48,419 bases of DNA from Archaeoglobus sp. JdFR-24 (GTDB lineage: Archaea; Halobacteriota; Archaeoglobi; Archaeoglobales; Archaeoglobaceae), in NCBI GenBank assembly GCA_002011215.1, contig MTML01000101.1:1-48419 (forward strand). Direction: 5' to 3'. The stretch's first letter is position 1; every line of letters begins with the position of its first letter. The notes beneath the pieces are model-generated. The model saw nothing but the letters and a program-made list of their open reading frames with translations, ran no database searches and had not been told where the DNA came from. A program made the translations under genes and the position numbers. Shown piece after piece: positions 41,215 through 48,419 of this stretch.

Positions 41215-42470
41215 ACCCGGAGGTTGAGAACTTGAAGATAGACAGACCAAAAGGTACAAGGGATTTTCTTCCTGATGAAATGGAAAAAAGAAGAATAATT
41301 GAGAGTTTGATGAGAAAAATTGCTGAAACATATGGTTATAGGGAAATACAGACACCCACTTTTGAACATCTTGAACTTTTTACACTGAAAAGTGGGGAAG
41401 GGATCATAGAGGAGATATATGCATTCAAGGATAAAGCCGGTCGCGATCTCGCTCTCAGGCCGGAGCTTACCGCTCCAGTTATGCGAATGTTCGTCAATGA
41501 ATGCTCTGTGATGCCCCGACCCCTCAGATTTTACTACTTCTCCAATTGTTTTAGATATGAAAACCCTCAGAAGGGAAGATACAGGGAGTTCTGGCAGTTT
41601 GGAGTTGAGCTTATAGGTTCTGCCTCTTATCTGGCAGATCTTGAGGTCATAACTCTCGCCAATCGCATTATGGAAGAGCTTAATTTAGATTTTGAACTTA
41701 AAATAGGCCATGTTGGACTGCTCAGGACTCTGCTGAAAGAAGTTAGCGAGGATGAATACCACAAGATCATGAGGCTGATAGATAAAAAAGATCTGGATGC
41801 ACTCGATGCTTATCTCGACTCTTCAAGTTTTTCTAAGCTCAAGGATTCGATTCATGCCCTTATCAGCTTGGAAGGAAAAACTGAAATCATTGATGCTGCA
41901 AAGGAGATCATTCCAGAGTTTGATTTTACACACCTTGAAAATCTCTGTCGTATGCTTGATTCTCTTAATGTAGAATACAATCTGGATTTAAGCATTGCGA
42001 GAGGTTTGGATTACTACACCGGAGTTGTTTTTGAAGCATATACGAAGCGTGGATTGGGTGCACAGAAACAGATTTGTGGTGGTGGCAGTTATCGCCTGAC
42101 ACATCTTTTTGGTGGAATTGATATGCCTTCAACCGGCTTTGCACTCGGATTTGATAGAATTGCTGAGATATGTAAAATCGAAAAAGAGCCGTCTAAGTAT
42201 GTGGTGGTGACCTATACCTCGGGCATGGAAAGGGAGGCAATTGCAATCTCTGAGATGCTGAGGAAGAAAGGGATAAAAGCAGTTAATGACGTTATGGAAA
42301 GGAGCCTGAAGAAGCAACTCAGTTTTGCAAGCACGATAAATGCGAGATATTCAGTCATAGTGGCAAAAGAGGAGTTCAAAGACGGGATGGTAGTGCTTAA
42401 AGATCTCGATAAGAAGGAGCAAAAAACGGTAAAAATTGGCGAGATTCCAGAATATCTTAAATTTGACTGA
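41211..42470 (+). CDS. hisS: Histidyl-tRNA synthetase
   Basis: Class II synthetase, 419 aa, normal length. KGTRDFLPDEMEKRR starts the catalytic domain. Class II motif 2 is FRYENPQKGRYREFWQFGVELIG. The histidine-specific segments are ARGLDYYTGVVFEAY and GGGSYRLTHLFGG, with motif 3 at GFALGFDRIAEIC. The C-terminal anticodon-binding domain begins near residue 325. Its ATG overlaps the HARP stop as ATGA. Coupling to a 5'-processing nuclease is notable, because tRNA-His needs correct trimming to keep or add G-1. Confidence 0.97.
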   Translation: MNPEVENLKIDRPKGTRDFLPDEMEKRRIIESLMRKIAETYGYREIQTPTFEHLELFTLKSGEGIIEEIYAFKDKAGRDLALRPELTAPVMRMFVNECSVMPRPLRFYYFSNCFRYENPQKGRYREFWQFGVELIGSASYLADLEVITLANRIMEELNLDFELKIGHVGLLRTLLKEVSEDEYHKIMRLIDKKDLDALDAYLDSSSFSKLKDSIHALISLEGKTEIIDAAKEIIPEFDFTHLENLCRMLDSLNVEYNLDLSIARGLDYYTGVVFEAYTKRGLGAQKQICGGGSYRLTHLFGGIDMPSTGFALGFDRIAEICKIEKEPSKYVVVTYTSGMEREAIAISEMLRKKGIKAVNDVMERSLKKQLSFASTINARYSVIVAKEEFKDGMVVLKDLDKKEQKTVKIGEIPEYLKFD

Positions 42471-42542
42471 TATACTCTGAACACTCTGGGATTAGACCCT
42501 TCGAAGGTTTTGAGCATTATGTAGCTAATTAAAGGTAATCAA

Positions 42543-43058
42543 TTAAATGAATTTTTCAATATTGCTGATTTTCTTCCCACAGTAATCGCATTTGGCAATT
42601 ACCTTATTGTCTTCAAGATAGATATTGAACCTTGAACTTATTGGCTCCCGGCTGTTTGAGATGCAGTTTCGGTTGGGACAGGATATTATTCTCTCTACTA
42701 CCTTTGGTGGGGATACTTCAAACTTTTTTGTAATTTTAAAGTTCTCTATAAGATTGATTGTTGCCTGTGGAGCTATGAGGGCTATTTTGTTCAGCTCATC
42801 CTCACTGATAAACTTTCCTTCCACCTTAACGATATCTTTTTTGCCCATTTTACTGCTTGGCACGTTCATCGCCATTGAAACAGCTTCTCTCGTGTTAACG
42901 CCTATCCCAAGGATTTTAAGAACAAGAATCGCCATTCCAGAGGTGATATGGTCTATAACTGTTCCATCTTTGATCTTGCTGATTATGAGGTGTTTATTGG
43001 TTTCTTTTTTAATTCCATCTTCACAATCCTTTTCAATTTTGTTCATGTCAGTTTTCAT
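42543..43058 (-). CDS. pyrI: Aspartate carbamoyltransferase regulatory subunit
   Basis: Regulatory chain of ATCase that binds CTP/ATP and anchors to PyrB through zinc. 171 aa, about 15 longer at the N-terminus than typical ([22 protein letters not shown]). [29 protein letters not shown] is the allosteric domain start. The zinc ligands are in [15 protein letters not shown] and [11 protein letters not shown] later ATG 43046 (MNKIEK) could be the start. The ATG overlaps the pyrB stop as ATGA, so the subunits are translationally coupled. Confidence 0.95.
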   Translation of the reverse strand: MKTDMNKIEKDCEDGIKKETNKHLIISKIKDGTVIDHITSGMAILVLKILGIGVNTREAVSMAMNVPSSKMGKKDIVKVEGKFISEDELNKIALIAPQATINLIENFKITKKFEVSPPKVVERIISCPNRNCISNSREPISSRFNIYLEDNKVIAKCDYCGKKISNIEKFI

Positions 43059-43981
43059 GTATCCACCTCATCAAGAACTTCACTCAAGATGGCCATTCTA
43101 ACCGGAACACCGTAGAATGACTGTTCAAAGTACCTTGCATGTCCTGAAATATCTACTGAACTCGATATTTCATTCACTCTTGGAAGCGGATGCATAACTA
43201 TGAAACCACTCTTCACTCTTTTTAGTGTGTCAGAGTTTATCACGTAACTTCCTGCAACTCTCCTGTACTCCTCCTCATCGGGAAAACGTTCTTTCTGAAT
43301 TCTTGTAACATACAAGACGTCAATTTCCTCAATCACCTCGTCAAGTTCAGCCTCGTAAATTTTTCCGTTCAAACCCTCGAGAAACTCTTCAGGAAGTCTG
43401 AGAATCTGGGGGCTGATGAGGTATATTTCAGTATCGAAATAGGTGAGAGCTTTTATGAGCGAATGAACAGTCCTTGAATATTTCAGGTCACCCATGAGGG
43501 CAATCTTTGAGCCGTCAAGTTTGGACTCCTTTTTTATAGTATATAGATCCAGCAAGGTCTGAGATGGATGCTGACCCGCACCATCGCCGGCATTGATCAC
43601 AGGCACCGATGAGTTCTCAGCTGCAAATTTTGCTGCCCCCTCAAGCGGATATCTCAAAACAATCACATCGACGTAATTTCCTACTACCCTTATCGTGTCA
43701 GCAAGTGTCTCGCCCTTTGCAATGCTGCTTGCTTCTTGGGCCGTCATGTTGAGCACATCCCCACCAAGCCTCTTCATAGCACTCTCGAAAGACATCCTAG
43801 TCCTTGTTGATGGTTCAAAAAACAGATTTGCTAGGATTTTACCCTCAAGAATTCTGCTCTTCTTTTCCCCTCTCGCGATCGGTTCAAATTCCTCGGCTTT
43901 TTTCAGAATATAAAGGATATCTTCCTTGCTGAGTTCATCTATGGAAATGAGATGCCTGAACCTCCTTCTTACTTCTGACAT
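43055..43981 (-). CDS. pyrB: Aspartate carbamoyltransferase catalytic subunit
   Basis: Condenses carbamoyl phosphate (made by CarAB in this window) with aspartate, the committed pyrimidine step. About 308 aa from ATG 43981 ([18 protein letters not shown]), which an upstream CTTTATATCA about 25 bp away supports as a leaderless start; a longer frame to 44041 lacks family resemblance. The carbamoyl-phosphate motif [42 protein letters not shown] and [10 protein letters not shown] are all present. Forms a two-gene unit with pyrI. Confidence 0.97.
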   Translation of the reverse strand: MSEVRRRFRHLISIDELSKEDILYILKKAEEFEPIARGEKKSRILEGKILANLFFEPSTRTRMSFESAMKRLGGDVLNMTAQEASSIAKGETLADTIRVVGNYVDVIVLRYPLEGAAKFAAENSSVPVINAGDGAGQHPSQTLLDLYTIKKESKLDGSKIALMGDLKYSRTVHSLIKALTYFDTEIYLISPQILRLPEEFLEGLNGKIYEAELDEVIEEIDVLYVTRIQKERFPDEEEYRRVAGSYVINSDTLKRVKSGFIVMHPLPRVNEISSSVDISGHARYFEQSFYGVPVRMAILSEVLDEVDT

Positions 43982-44063
43982 CAGAGTTTTTAAAAATTTG
44001 AGTGATATAAAGTTTGCTCGAATAACTGCTTGATATTGCAAATCTGCTCAACAAAAGTTAAAG

Positions 44064-44099
44064 GCTTGTTAATCTTGTTAATCTTGTTAGGCTTGTTGA
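44064..44099. repeat. Four tandem copies of a 9-bp unit
   Basis: GGCTTGTTA, ATCTTGTTA, ATCTTGTTA and GGCTTGTTG follow each other without gaps, about 80 bp upstream of the pyrB start. The two inner copies are identical. Confidence 0.8.
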
Positions 44100-44410
44100 C
44101 CACAACGAGGTTTACTATAATCTCTCGGTTTTGAGTTGAGTAAATCATCAAGAAGAAATCTCGAAAAAAAGGCCAGAGAATGTTTTTAGGTCATGGGTGT
44201 TGAGACGGGACATGTAGATTCAATTCTGGTAAATTGATTTTTTATATGCGCTATAAAATTAACTTTAACTTCTCTGTTAAAACATCTTAGTGGGAAAATT
44301 TTGAAACCACAATCTTTAAAAGCATTTGATATGTCTGGAGAATTAGTCAACTGGCAGTCAACTGGCCTGTCTGGATGACTAGCATCAAGTATGTTGGGTT
44401 TATCAAATGA
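44100..44410. other. Non-coding interval between pyrB and tRNA-Pro
   Basis: No gene is evident. AGTCAACTGGC is perfectly duplicated in tandem at 44345-44366. CAATCTTTAAAAGC at 44310-44323 is a TATA-like element about 90 bp before tRNA-Pro, so the tRNA may be transcribed with a leader of roughly 60-70 nt that carries the duplication. A second AT-rich box (TATGCGCTATAAAATTAAC near 44245-44263) lies further upstream. Confidence 0.5.
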
Positions 44411-44505
<95 letters not shown>

Positions 44506-44572
44506 CTGGGGTCATTTTTACACTTTCATTCCACTCGCAAAAAATATCTTTCAGCCTAAGGTTTAAGTTTTC

Positions 44573-45133
44573 ATGAATTATTATGCCAGCTGGGTTTTCA
44601 GATGTCCTAGGTGGGTCTATTTCAAGATCAAGAATCCTCATCTTGAAGTTGTGAATCCTAAAATCAAGAAAATAGGAAATTTGGGAGAAATTCTTGCTGA
44701 AAAGTTACTTGCAAGAAATTACAGGGTTTTTCCAGGTAAAAAAAGGAGAATATACCTTGATAACTTCATGATATCTGGAAAACCTGATTTCAGGGTTCTA
44801 TCTGGTGATGAATTTGAGATTGTTGAGGTAAAGGTTGTAAGAAGAATGAGGAAGATTCCCTTGAAGAGGTGGATTGCGCAGTTGAATCTCTATCTTTATA
44901 TGGAAGACCTTAAAAAAGGATTCTTACTTGAAATATCTGGAAAAATAGTAAGAAAAAGCAACTGGAGATTTAACACAACTCTGTTTGAAAAGAGTATTGA
45001 ATATTTTTCAGATATTGACAGATATATATCAGAAGAAAACATTCCACCCGGGAGGGTTGGTGATTGCTTCAATTGTTCCTTTAGAAGATATTGCAGAACC
45101 TTAAATATTTCCCGGAATTCGTCTAGTTTTTAA
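44573..45133 (+). CDS. Cas4-like PD-(D/E)XK nuclease with four cysteines
   Basis: 186 aa. The nuclease core shows GKPDFRV (D72), EIVEVKVV (E85, K87) and the QLNLYLYM helix (Q103) of RecB/Cas4 enzymes. C11 plus C165, C168 and C174 (GDCFNCSFRRYC) match the four-Cys [4Fe-4S] site of Cas4, AddB and similar exonucleases. There is no CRISPR array or other cas gene in the window, so this is a solo Cas4-like protein, perhaps a DNA-repair nuclease. It starts 69 bp after tRNA-Pro on the same strand. No ribosome binding site is seen; a leaderless start is likely. Confidence 0.88.
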   Translation: MNYYASWVFRCPRWVYFKIKNPHLEVVNPKIKKIGNLGEILAEKLLARNYRVFPGKKRRIYLDNFMISGKPDFRVLSGDEFEIVEVKVVRRMRKIPLKRWIAQLNLYLYMEDLKKGFLLEISGKIVRKSNWRFNTTLFEKSIEYFSDIDRYISEENIPPGRVGDCFNCSFRRYCRTLNISRNSSSF

Positions 45134-45207
45134 CCACTCTTCGTTCCTTTTAATCAGCTCCTGTCCAGTACTCCTGCAGTCTCGCCAACTTGACAGAACA
45201 AGGTCAT

Positions 45208-46188
45208 CTAACTGAGATTTTTCAGATCTCCTGAACTGTAAAGTGTTTTTGCTGATATAATTTCAGGGTAAACTGCAAGGCTCTCTCTTATCTCTTCGAT
45301 AGTAGATCTCTCTATAGCATGAACCATGAAGTAAACAGGATAATTCCATTTTTCGTTGGTGTATCTTTGTACGAGATGTGTTATTTCGGGATACTTTTTT
45401 AAAAGCTTTAATGCAACTTTTTCAGGTTTATCAGTCTGAATAACAGTCATCCCATTCTCTCTGAAACCGATTTTTCTCTCCTTCAAAACAGCATAGAAAT
45501 CTCTAATAACTCTGAGTTCGATAAGTTCTTCAATAATTGAAATCAGCTCACCCTCTTCATAACCGTATTTCTGTGAAATATCTCTGAATGGACGTCTGCA
45601 AATCGGAAAATTCCTTTCAAGTTCTAATAATAGATTAGCACTGATTCCAAGGTCATCTACATCGGGAATTCTGTTCTTTTCAATCCCCATTTCGCTATAG
45701 GAAACACCTCTGAAAAGATCATATTTTACATCCATCTTGTAAACTCTCTTTGAGGGAAGAAACACATAGTCTACAAATCCACATTTTTCTGCAATCTCCT
45801 CAACTTTTTTTCTCAGTTCCTCGATATTTCTGTCTTTTATTGTGAACCATACATTGTATTTTCCACCATCTCTAAGAAAGTTGTGTTTTGGGTTATATGA
45901 GTTAATTATTCTGGCCACTCTCTCAATCTCTCCTGCATCAACTCTTGCTCCTACCAGTGCTGCAGTGCTAATTTTTCTGAAGGCCTTATAGTTAAGCTGA
46001 GCTCCTATTCGCTTTATGATCCCTTTTCTGAGGAATTCCTGAATCTTATCAAAAACAACCTGGACGCCGAGATCGACAAATTCGGATGTATCTACAAAAG
46101 GATCCTCAGAAAGAGGAAAATTGAACTGTAAAGCCATCAGGAGATTTTTCTCATCATCAGTAAAAATTTCGGAACTCATACTCATCAT
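45208..46188 (-). CDS. Fused siroheme decarboxylase AhbA/AhbB (NirD-like)
   Basis: 326 aa made of two Lrp/AsnC-like halves, residues about 8-160 and 172-320. Each starts with a helix-turn-helix-like segment (DDEKNLLMALQFNFPL and LLLELERNFPICRRPF) and ends with an alpha-beta sandwich (YNVWFTIKDRNIEELRKKVEEI; YPVYFMVHAIERSTIEEIRE). RIGAQLNYKAFRKISTAALVGARV is the siroheme decarboxylase pattern rather than that of an amino-acid regulator. Such enzymes turn siroheme into 12,18-didecarboxysiroheme in the alternative heme pathway. AhbA and AhbB are more often separate genes of about 150 aa. It lies 21 bp after the precorrin-2 dehydrogenase gene, in one operon. The exact start among three Met codons is uncertain. 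Confidence 0.88.
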   Translation of the reverse strand: MMSMSSEIFTDDEKNLLMALQFNFPLSEDPFVDTSEFVDLGVQVVFDKIQEFLRKGIIKRIGAQLNYKAFRKISTAALVGARVDAGEIERVARIINSYNPKHNFLRDGGKYNVWFTIKDRNIEELRKKVEEIAEKCGFVDYVFLPSKRVYKMDVKYDLFRGVSYSEMGIEKNRIPDVDDLGISANLLLELERNFPICRRPFRDISQKYGYEEGELISIIEELIELRVIRDFYAVLKERKIGFRENGMTVIQTDKPEKVALKLLKKYPEITHLVQRYTNEKWNYPVYFMVHAIERSTIEEIRESLAVYPEIISAKTLYSSGDLKNLS

Positions 46189-46209
46189 CTCAGGAGCGAT
46201 TGATCCTTG

Positions 46210-46911
46210 TTATTTAAAAGAAACCCTTGGCTGAATACTGAACTTTTTTCTCCCACTGACGTATTCTTCAATGAGGGACTCAGCATACCTTTTTGCCTCT
46301 TCTACTTTTCCTTTTTTTACAAGTCCCCTGAAACAGTCATCAGAGCTTATTTCGAAATAGAGTTTCATTCTGAGATCCACGGGAATGTTCTCGGATTTCA
46401 TGTATTTTTTCAAGTAATCCATTGCTCTGAGTAAAAATATCGTCTCTTCATCGTTCTGGAGCATTTCAAGAAAGGCATCTCTTACCATTCTTGCAACAAC
46501 CCCACTTTTCCCCTCTGTAGTGACAGAAAATCTGATACCCTCAAACTCGCCCTCAAATGGTACTACTATCTCTGTTTCGGATGCGTCATTGGCCAGATTT
46601 ACAAAGCACTTGTATTTTTCTGCAAGCTCTTTGACGATGCTATTTATTCCAACATCACCAATCGCAACAGTAACAATATGTGCCCATTTAATAAGTGGTT
46701 TTAACACATCAACATTAAATGCATCATCTCTAATGAGTTCGAGGTTTGATTTTTCTTCCAGTTCTTTCAACTCAGAACTGAATTCCTTGCTCAGAACCTT
46801 GACATTAGCTCCAGCCTCAATGAATTTTTTAGCTCTCAGAGTGCCAACTCCTCCACCCCCAATTACAAGGATATTCTTGTCAGTCAGATTTATGTAGAAC
46901 GGCATCCTCAT
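46210..46911 (-). CDS. Precorrin-2 dehydrogenase / sirohydrochlorin ferrochelatase (Met8/CysG-N type)
   Basis: 233 aa. MPFYINLTDKNILVIGGGGVGTLRAKKFIEAGANVKVLSKEF is the NAD-binding start. ADVGINSIVKELAEKYKCFVNLANDASETEIVVPFEGEFEGIRFSVTTEGKSGVVARMVRDAFLEML carries the catalytic Asp/Asn region typical of this family. It oxidises precorrin-2 to sirohydrochlorin and may insert iron. No methyltransferase domain is attached. TTTTTTAAAG about 27 bp upstream gives a leaderless ATG. First gene of a heme operon with the AhbA/AhbB fusion. Confidence 0.93.
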   Translation of the reverse strand: MRMPFYINLTDKNILVIGGGGVGTLRAKKFIEAGANVKVLSKEFSSELKELEEKSNLELIRDDAFNVDVLKPLIKWAHIVTVAIGDVGINSIVKELAEKYKCFVNLANDASETEIVVPFEGEFEGIRFSVTTEGKSGVVARMVRDAFLEMLQNDEETIFLLRAMDYLKKYMKSENIPVDLRMKLYFEISSDDCFRGLVKKGKVEEAKRYAESLIEEYVSGRKKFSIQPRVSFK

Positions 46912-47285
46912 TATTGCTTGAAAAGTTAGCAGACTTTAAAAAAGTAATGGTGACCTGGGAGCTGATGAAAATGTGTCATAAAGTCTCAATTTCTTGGAAA
47001 AACCAGCACATATGAAAAAATGTTGAAATAAGTATTTAATCGAGTTTGATGATAATTTCGACTTCCGCTGGAAAAATGGAGTCATATGATAATGTTATCG
47101 TCAATTCGAAAAATGAATGGGGGTAAAACAGAAAAATCGAAATATTGTTTTTTAGTGGATTGAGGTTAAAAGATAGGGTTTGTACTGGTGTAGAATTAAT
47201 GATAATCTACGATAGATGCCTCTGAAATATATAAGGAACAGAAAAGTAGTATGAGTTAATGATAAAATTTCGTTTGCGAGTGTTA
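46912..47285. other. Non-coding AT-rich interval upstream of the heme operon
   Basis: No gene is seen in about 374 bp. The right-hand sensor gene ends here and the heme operon promoter lies at the left edge. A short palindrome GATAATGTTATC lies near 47088-47099. GCTGATGAAAATG near 46960 resembles a C box but lacks a D box partner. Confidence 0.5.
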
Positions 47286-48419
47286 TTACGTTTCCATACT
47301 TCTTTTTAGAATCTCTCTGATGTTCTCTGACTCCAACCATCTCTCATCAAGTTGTTTAATTATTTTTTCAATTCTTTCGACTTGTGATATTATTTTCTCA
47401 GAAATCTCTTTATTGTGTTCCATCTCTGCAAATCCGACAATTGCAGTAAGTGGATTTCTTATTTTATCAACAAGGATTGCGAACTGCTCAATATTTTTCT
47501 CTATTTGTTCGAAGGCCCTTTTTCTCTGTTCTTCGAGTTTGATAGATTTAATAGCAAAAGCAAGATCGTTTGCGAGTGTCTGGAGTAAATCCAGTGCGTC
47601 ATTAGTGGGCTCGACATCGGAATATGTGACCACCACACCGTAGATTTTTTCTGAAATCATTGGGAGAGATATGCAGTATTCATGCGGGTAGAGTTTGTTT
47701 ATTGGGCAAATCAAGCATTTTTCTGTTTTAGCCGGTCTGAAAACTGTTCTTTTTAGTTTTACAGAATCTCTCACAACATCACAGGGCGGATCATCCTCTC
47801 TGAGATCTATTTGTATATCCATGCTGGAGAGTTTTTCAGAGAAGGCTACACCCTTAATTTTTTCATGCTCCAAAAATCCAATCCAGACACTATAATACTC
47901 TTCAAGATCTGCAAGGCTATCACATGTTTTTTGAAGCATCTTCTTCACATCTTTTTCTCGAGCGATTATTTTACTCACATTGTAGATTGTGCTAAGGAGT
48001 TTGTTGAGCCTTAGAATCTCGGTCACATCCCTCACAATTGCGATACAAAACCTTCCATCTGGAAGGTCAAGTGGTATATAACTGGATAGAAGATATCCAT
48101 TACTTCTGTCTATAAACGAGATGGCTCTGTTCTCTCTTAACACCTTTTTCAGGTAATCCATTCTGCTTTTTGCAACATCTTCAGGAAACAGATCATAAAA
48201 ACTTTTACCAACAGGATTCTTACCGACATTCTCGATCATTGCACGGTTAGCGTCGAGGAATACACCATTCTCATCTAAAATACCGATAAGGCTTGGTGAA
48301 TTATCAAATATCTTTTTATATTTCTCCTCTGATTTTTTAAGTTCCGTGATATCCACAAGTGTACCTATCACGATGGGTTTCTGATTTATTATCGCCCTCG
48401 AACCGTACACCTCGACGAG
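47286..48419 (-). CDS. PAS/GAF sensor protein with degenerate HisKA, no ATPase domain (5' end outside window)
   Basis: At least 377 aa; the reading frame is open to the window edge. Order: end of one PAS domain (GTLVDITELKKSEEKYKKIFDNS), a second PAS (SPSLIGILDENGVFLDANRAMIENVG to IAIVRDVTEILRLNKLL), a GAF-like domain (residues about 150-290, with CDVV and CLICPINKLYPHEYC), then a helical HisKA-like segment. In it, HEIRNPL of true kinases reads DKIRNPLTAIVGFAEME, so the phospho-acceptor His is replaced, and the protein ends soon after without an HATPase domain. The cysteines in the GAF domain could bind a metal or heme. Probably a signalling partner, not a kinase. Confidence 0.85.
   Translation of the reverse strand, partial: LVEVYGSRAIINQKPIVIGTLVDITELKKSEEKYKKIFDNSPSLIGILDENGVFLDANRAMIENVGKNPVGKSFYDLFPEDVAKSRMDYLKKVLRENRAISFIDRSNGYLLSSYIPLDLPDGRFCIAIVRDVTEILRLNKLLSTIYNVSKIIAREKDVKKMLQKTCDSLADLEEYYSVWIGFLEHEKIKGVAFSEKLSSMDIQIDLREDDPPCDVVRDSVKLKRTVFRPAKTEKCLICPINKLYPHEYCISLPMISEKIYGVVVTYSDVEPTNDALDLLQTLANDLAFAIKSIKLEEQRKRAFEQIEKNIEQFAILVDKIRNPLTAIVGFAEMEHNKEISEKIISQVERIEKIIKQLDERWLESENIREILKRSMET

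Noticed and set aside
44064..44099. Nine-bp tandem copies as a CRISPR-like array
   Set aside because: Units are contiguous with no spacers and far too short.
45208..46188. Lrp/AsnC-type transcription regulator
   Set aside because: Two fused halves with siroheme decarboxylase patterns next to precorrin-2 dehydrogenase fit AhbA/AhbB better.
46955..47010. Possible C/D box guide RNA (GCTGATGAAAATG)
   Set aside because: A C-like box is present but no D box or C'/D' pair follows at the right spacing.

Overview
The window reads as a stretch of archaeal chromosome from the Archaeoglobales (Archaeoglobus/Ferroglobus/Geoglobus group; I cannot fix the genus). The evidence is an RNA polymerase subunit D with an 8-Cys ferredoxin domain, TiaS, TrmY, aNop5 plus fibrillarin, archaeal Trm10, aIF5A, the tetrahydromethanopterin enzyme MptG, tRNA genes with introns at the canonical 37/38 site, TATA boxes about 25-30 bp ahead of many start codons, and GGTGA-type ribosome binding sites. 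DNA is AT-rich and densely coded. I saw no rRNA, CRISPR array, transposase or prophage.

Layout. 0-1.6 kb: polar amino-acid ABC transporter (permease and lipoprotein receptor; its ATPase seems to begin at the left edge). 1.8-7.8 kb: TrmY, tRNA-Glu(UUC), two small membrane proteins, a TIP49/RuvB-like ATPase, TiaS and a metallo-hydrolase. 7.9-11.1 kb: a small Cys protein with a palindromic leader, a DUF429 protein, then rps13-rps4-rps11-rpoD. 11.1-13.5 kb: cytochrome c maturation genes ccmE-ccmF. 13.7-21.7 kb: nucleotide synthesis, purE followed by purC-carA-carB-larB-purP. 22-26.3 kb: DHH pyrophosphatase, a riboflavin/F420 pathway reductase with a CinA-like protein, and aIF5A with agmatinase. 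26.3-31.8 kb: two class III CoA-transferases, a histone-deacetylase-fold protein and an AMP-forming acyl-CoA ligase. 32-38.8 kb: Trm10, a PHP protein, a dihydropteroate-synthase-related protein, a DUF362 protein, an HTH-CBS regulator, a ThiF-like protein and MptG. 39-44 kb: aNop5, fibrillarin, an RNA-free RNase P homologue (HARP), HisS and PyrB-PyrI. 44.4-48.4 kb: tRNA-Pro(GGG), a Cas4-like nuclease, a fused siroheme decarboxylase with precorrin-2 dehydrogenase, and a truncated PAS/GAF sensor protein.

How the genes connect. Three themes recur. (1) tRNA and RNA maturation: TrmY, TiaS, Trm10, HARP, aNop5/fibrillarin, HisS and two intron-bearing tRNAs. (2) Heme: precorrin-2 dehydrogenase and fused AhbA/AhbB lead from uroporphyrinogen to didecarboxysiroheme, and CcmE (with a Cys in place of the heme-binding His) plus CcmF attach heme to cytochromes. 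(3) Agmatine: it is the substrate of TiaS and of the agmatinase that sits beside aIF5A, whose hypusine derives from spermidine.

The most interesting items are: a candidate structured RNA near 36.4 kb; the HARP gene inside an RNA-processing cluster; the CoA-transferase/ligase group around an HDAC-fold protein that seems to lack the catalytic Tyr; LarB inside a purine/pyrimidine operon; a shared TATA box between rps13 and a DUF429 gene; a sensor protein with neither phospho-acceptor His nor ATPase; and short tandem duplications found repeatedly in intergenic DNA. I found no wholly new multi-gene system that I could defend from sequence alone.
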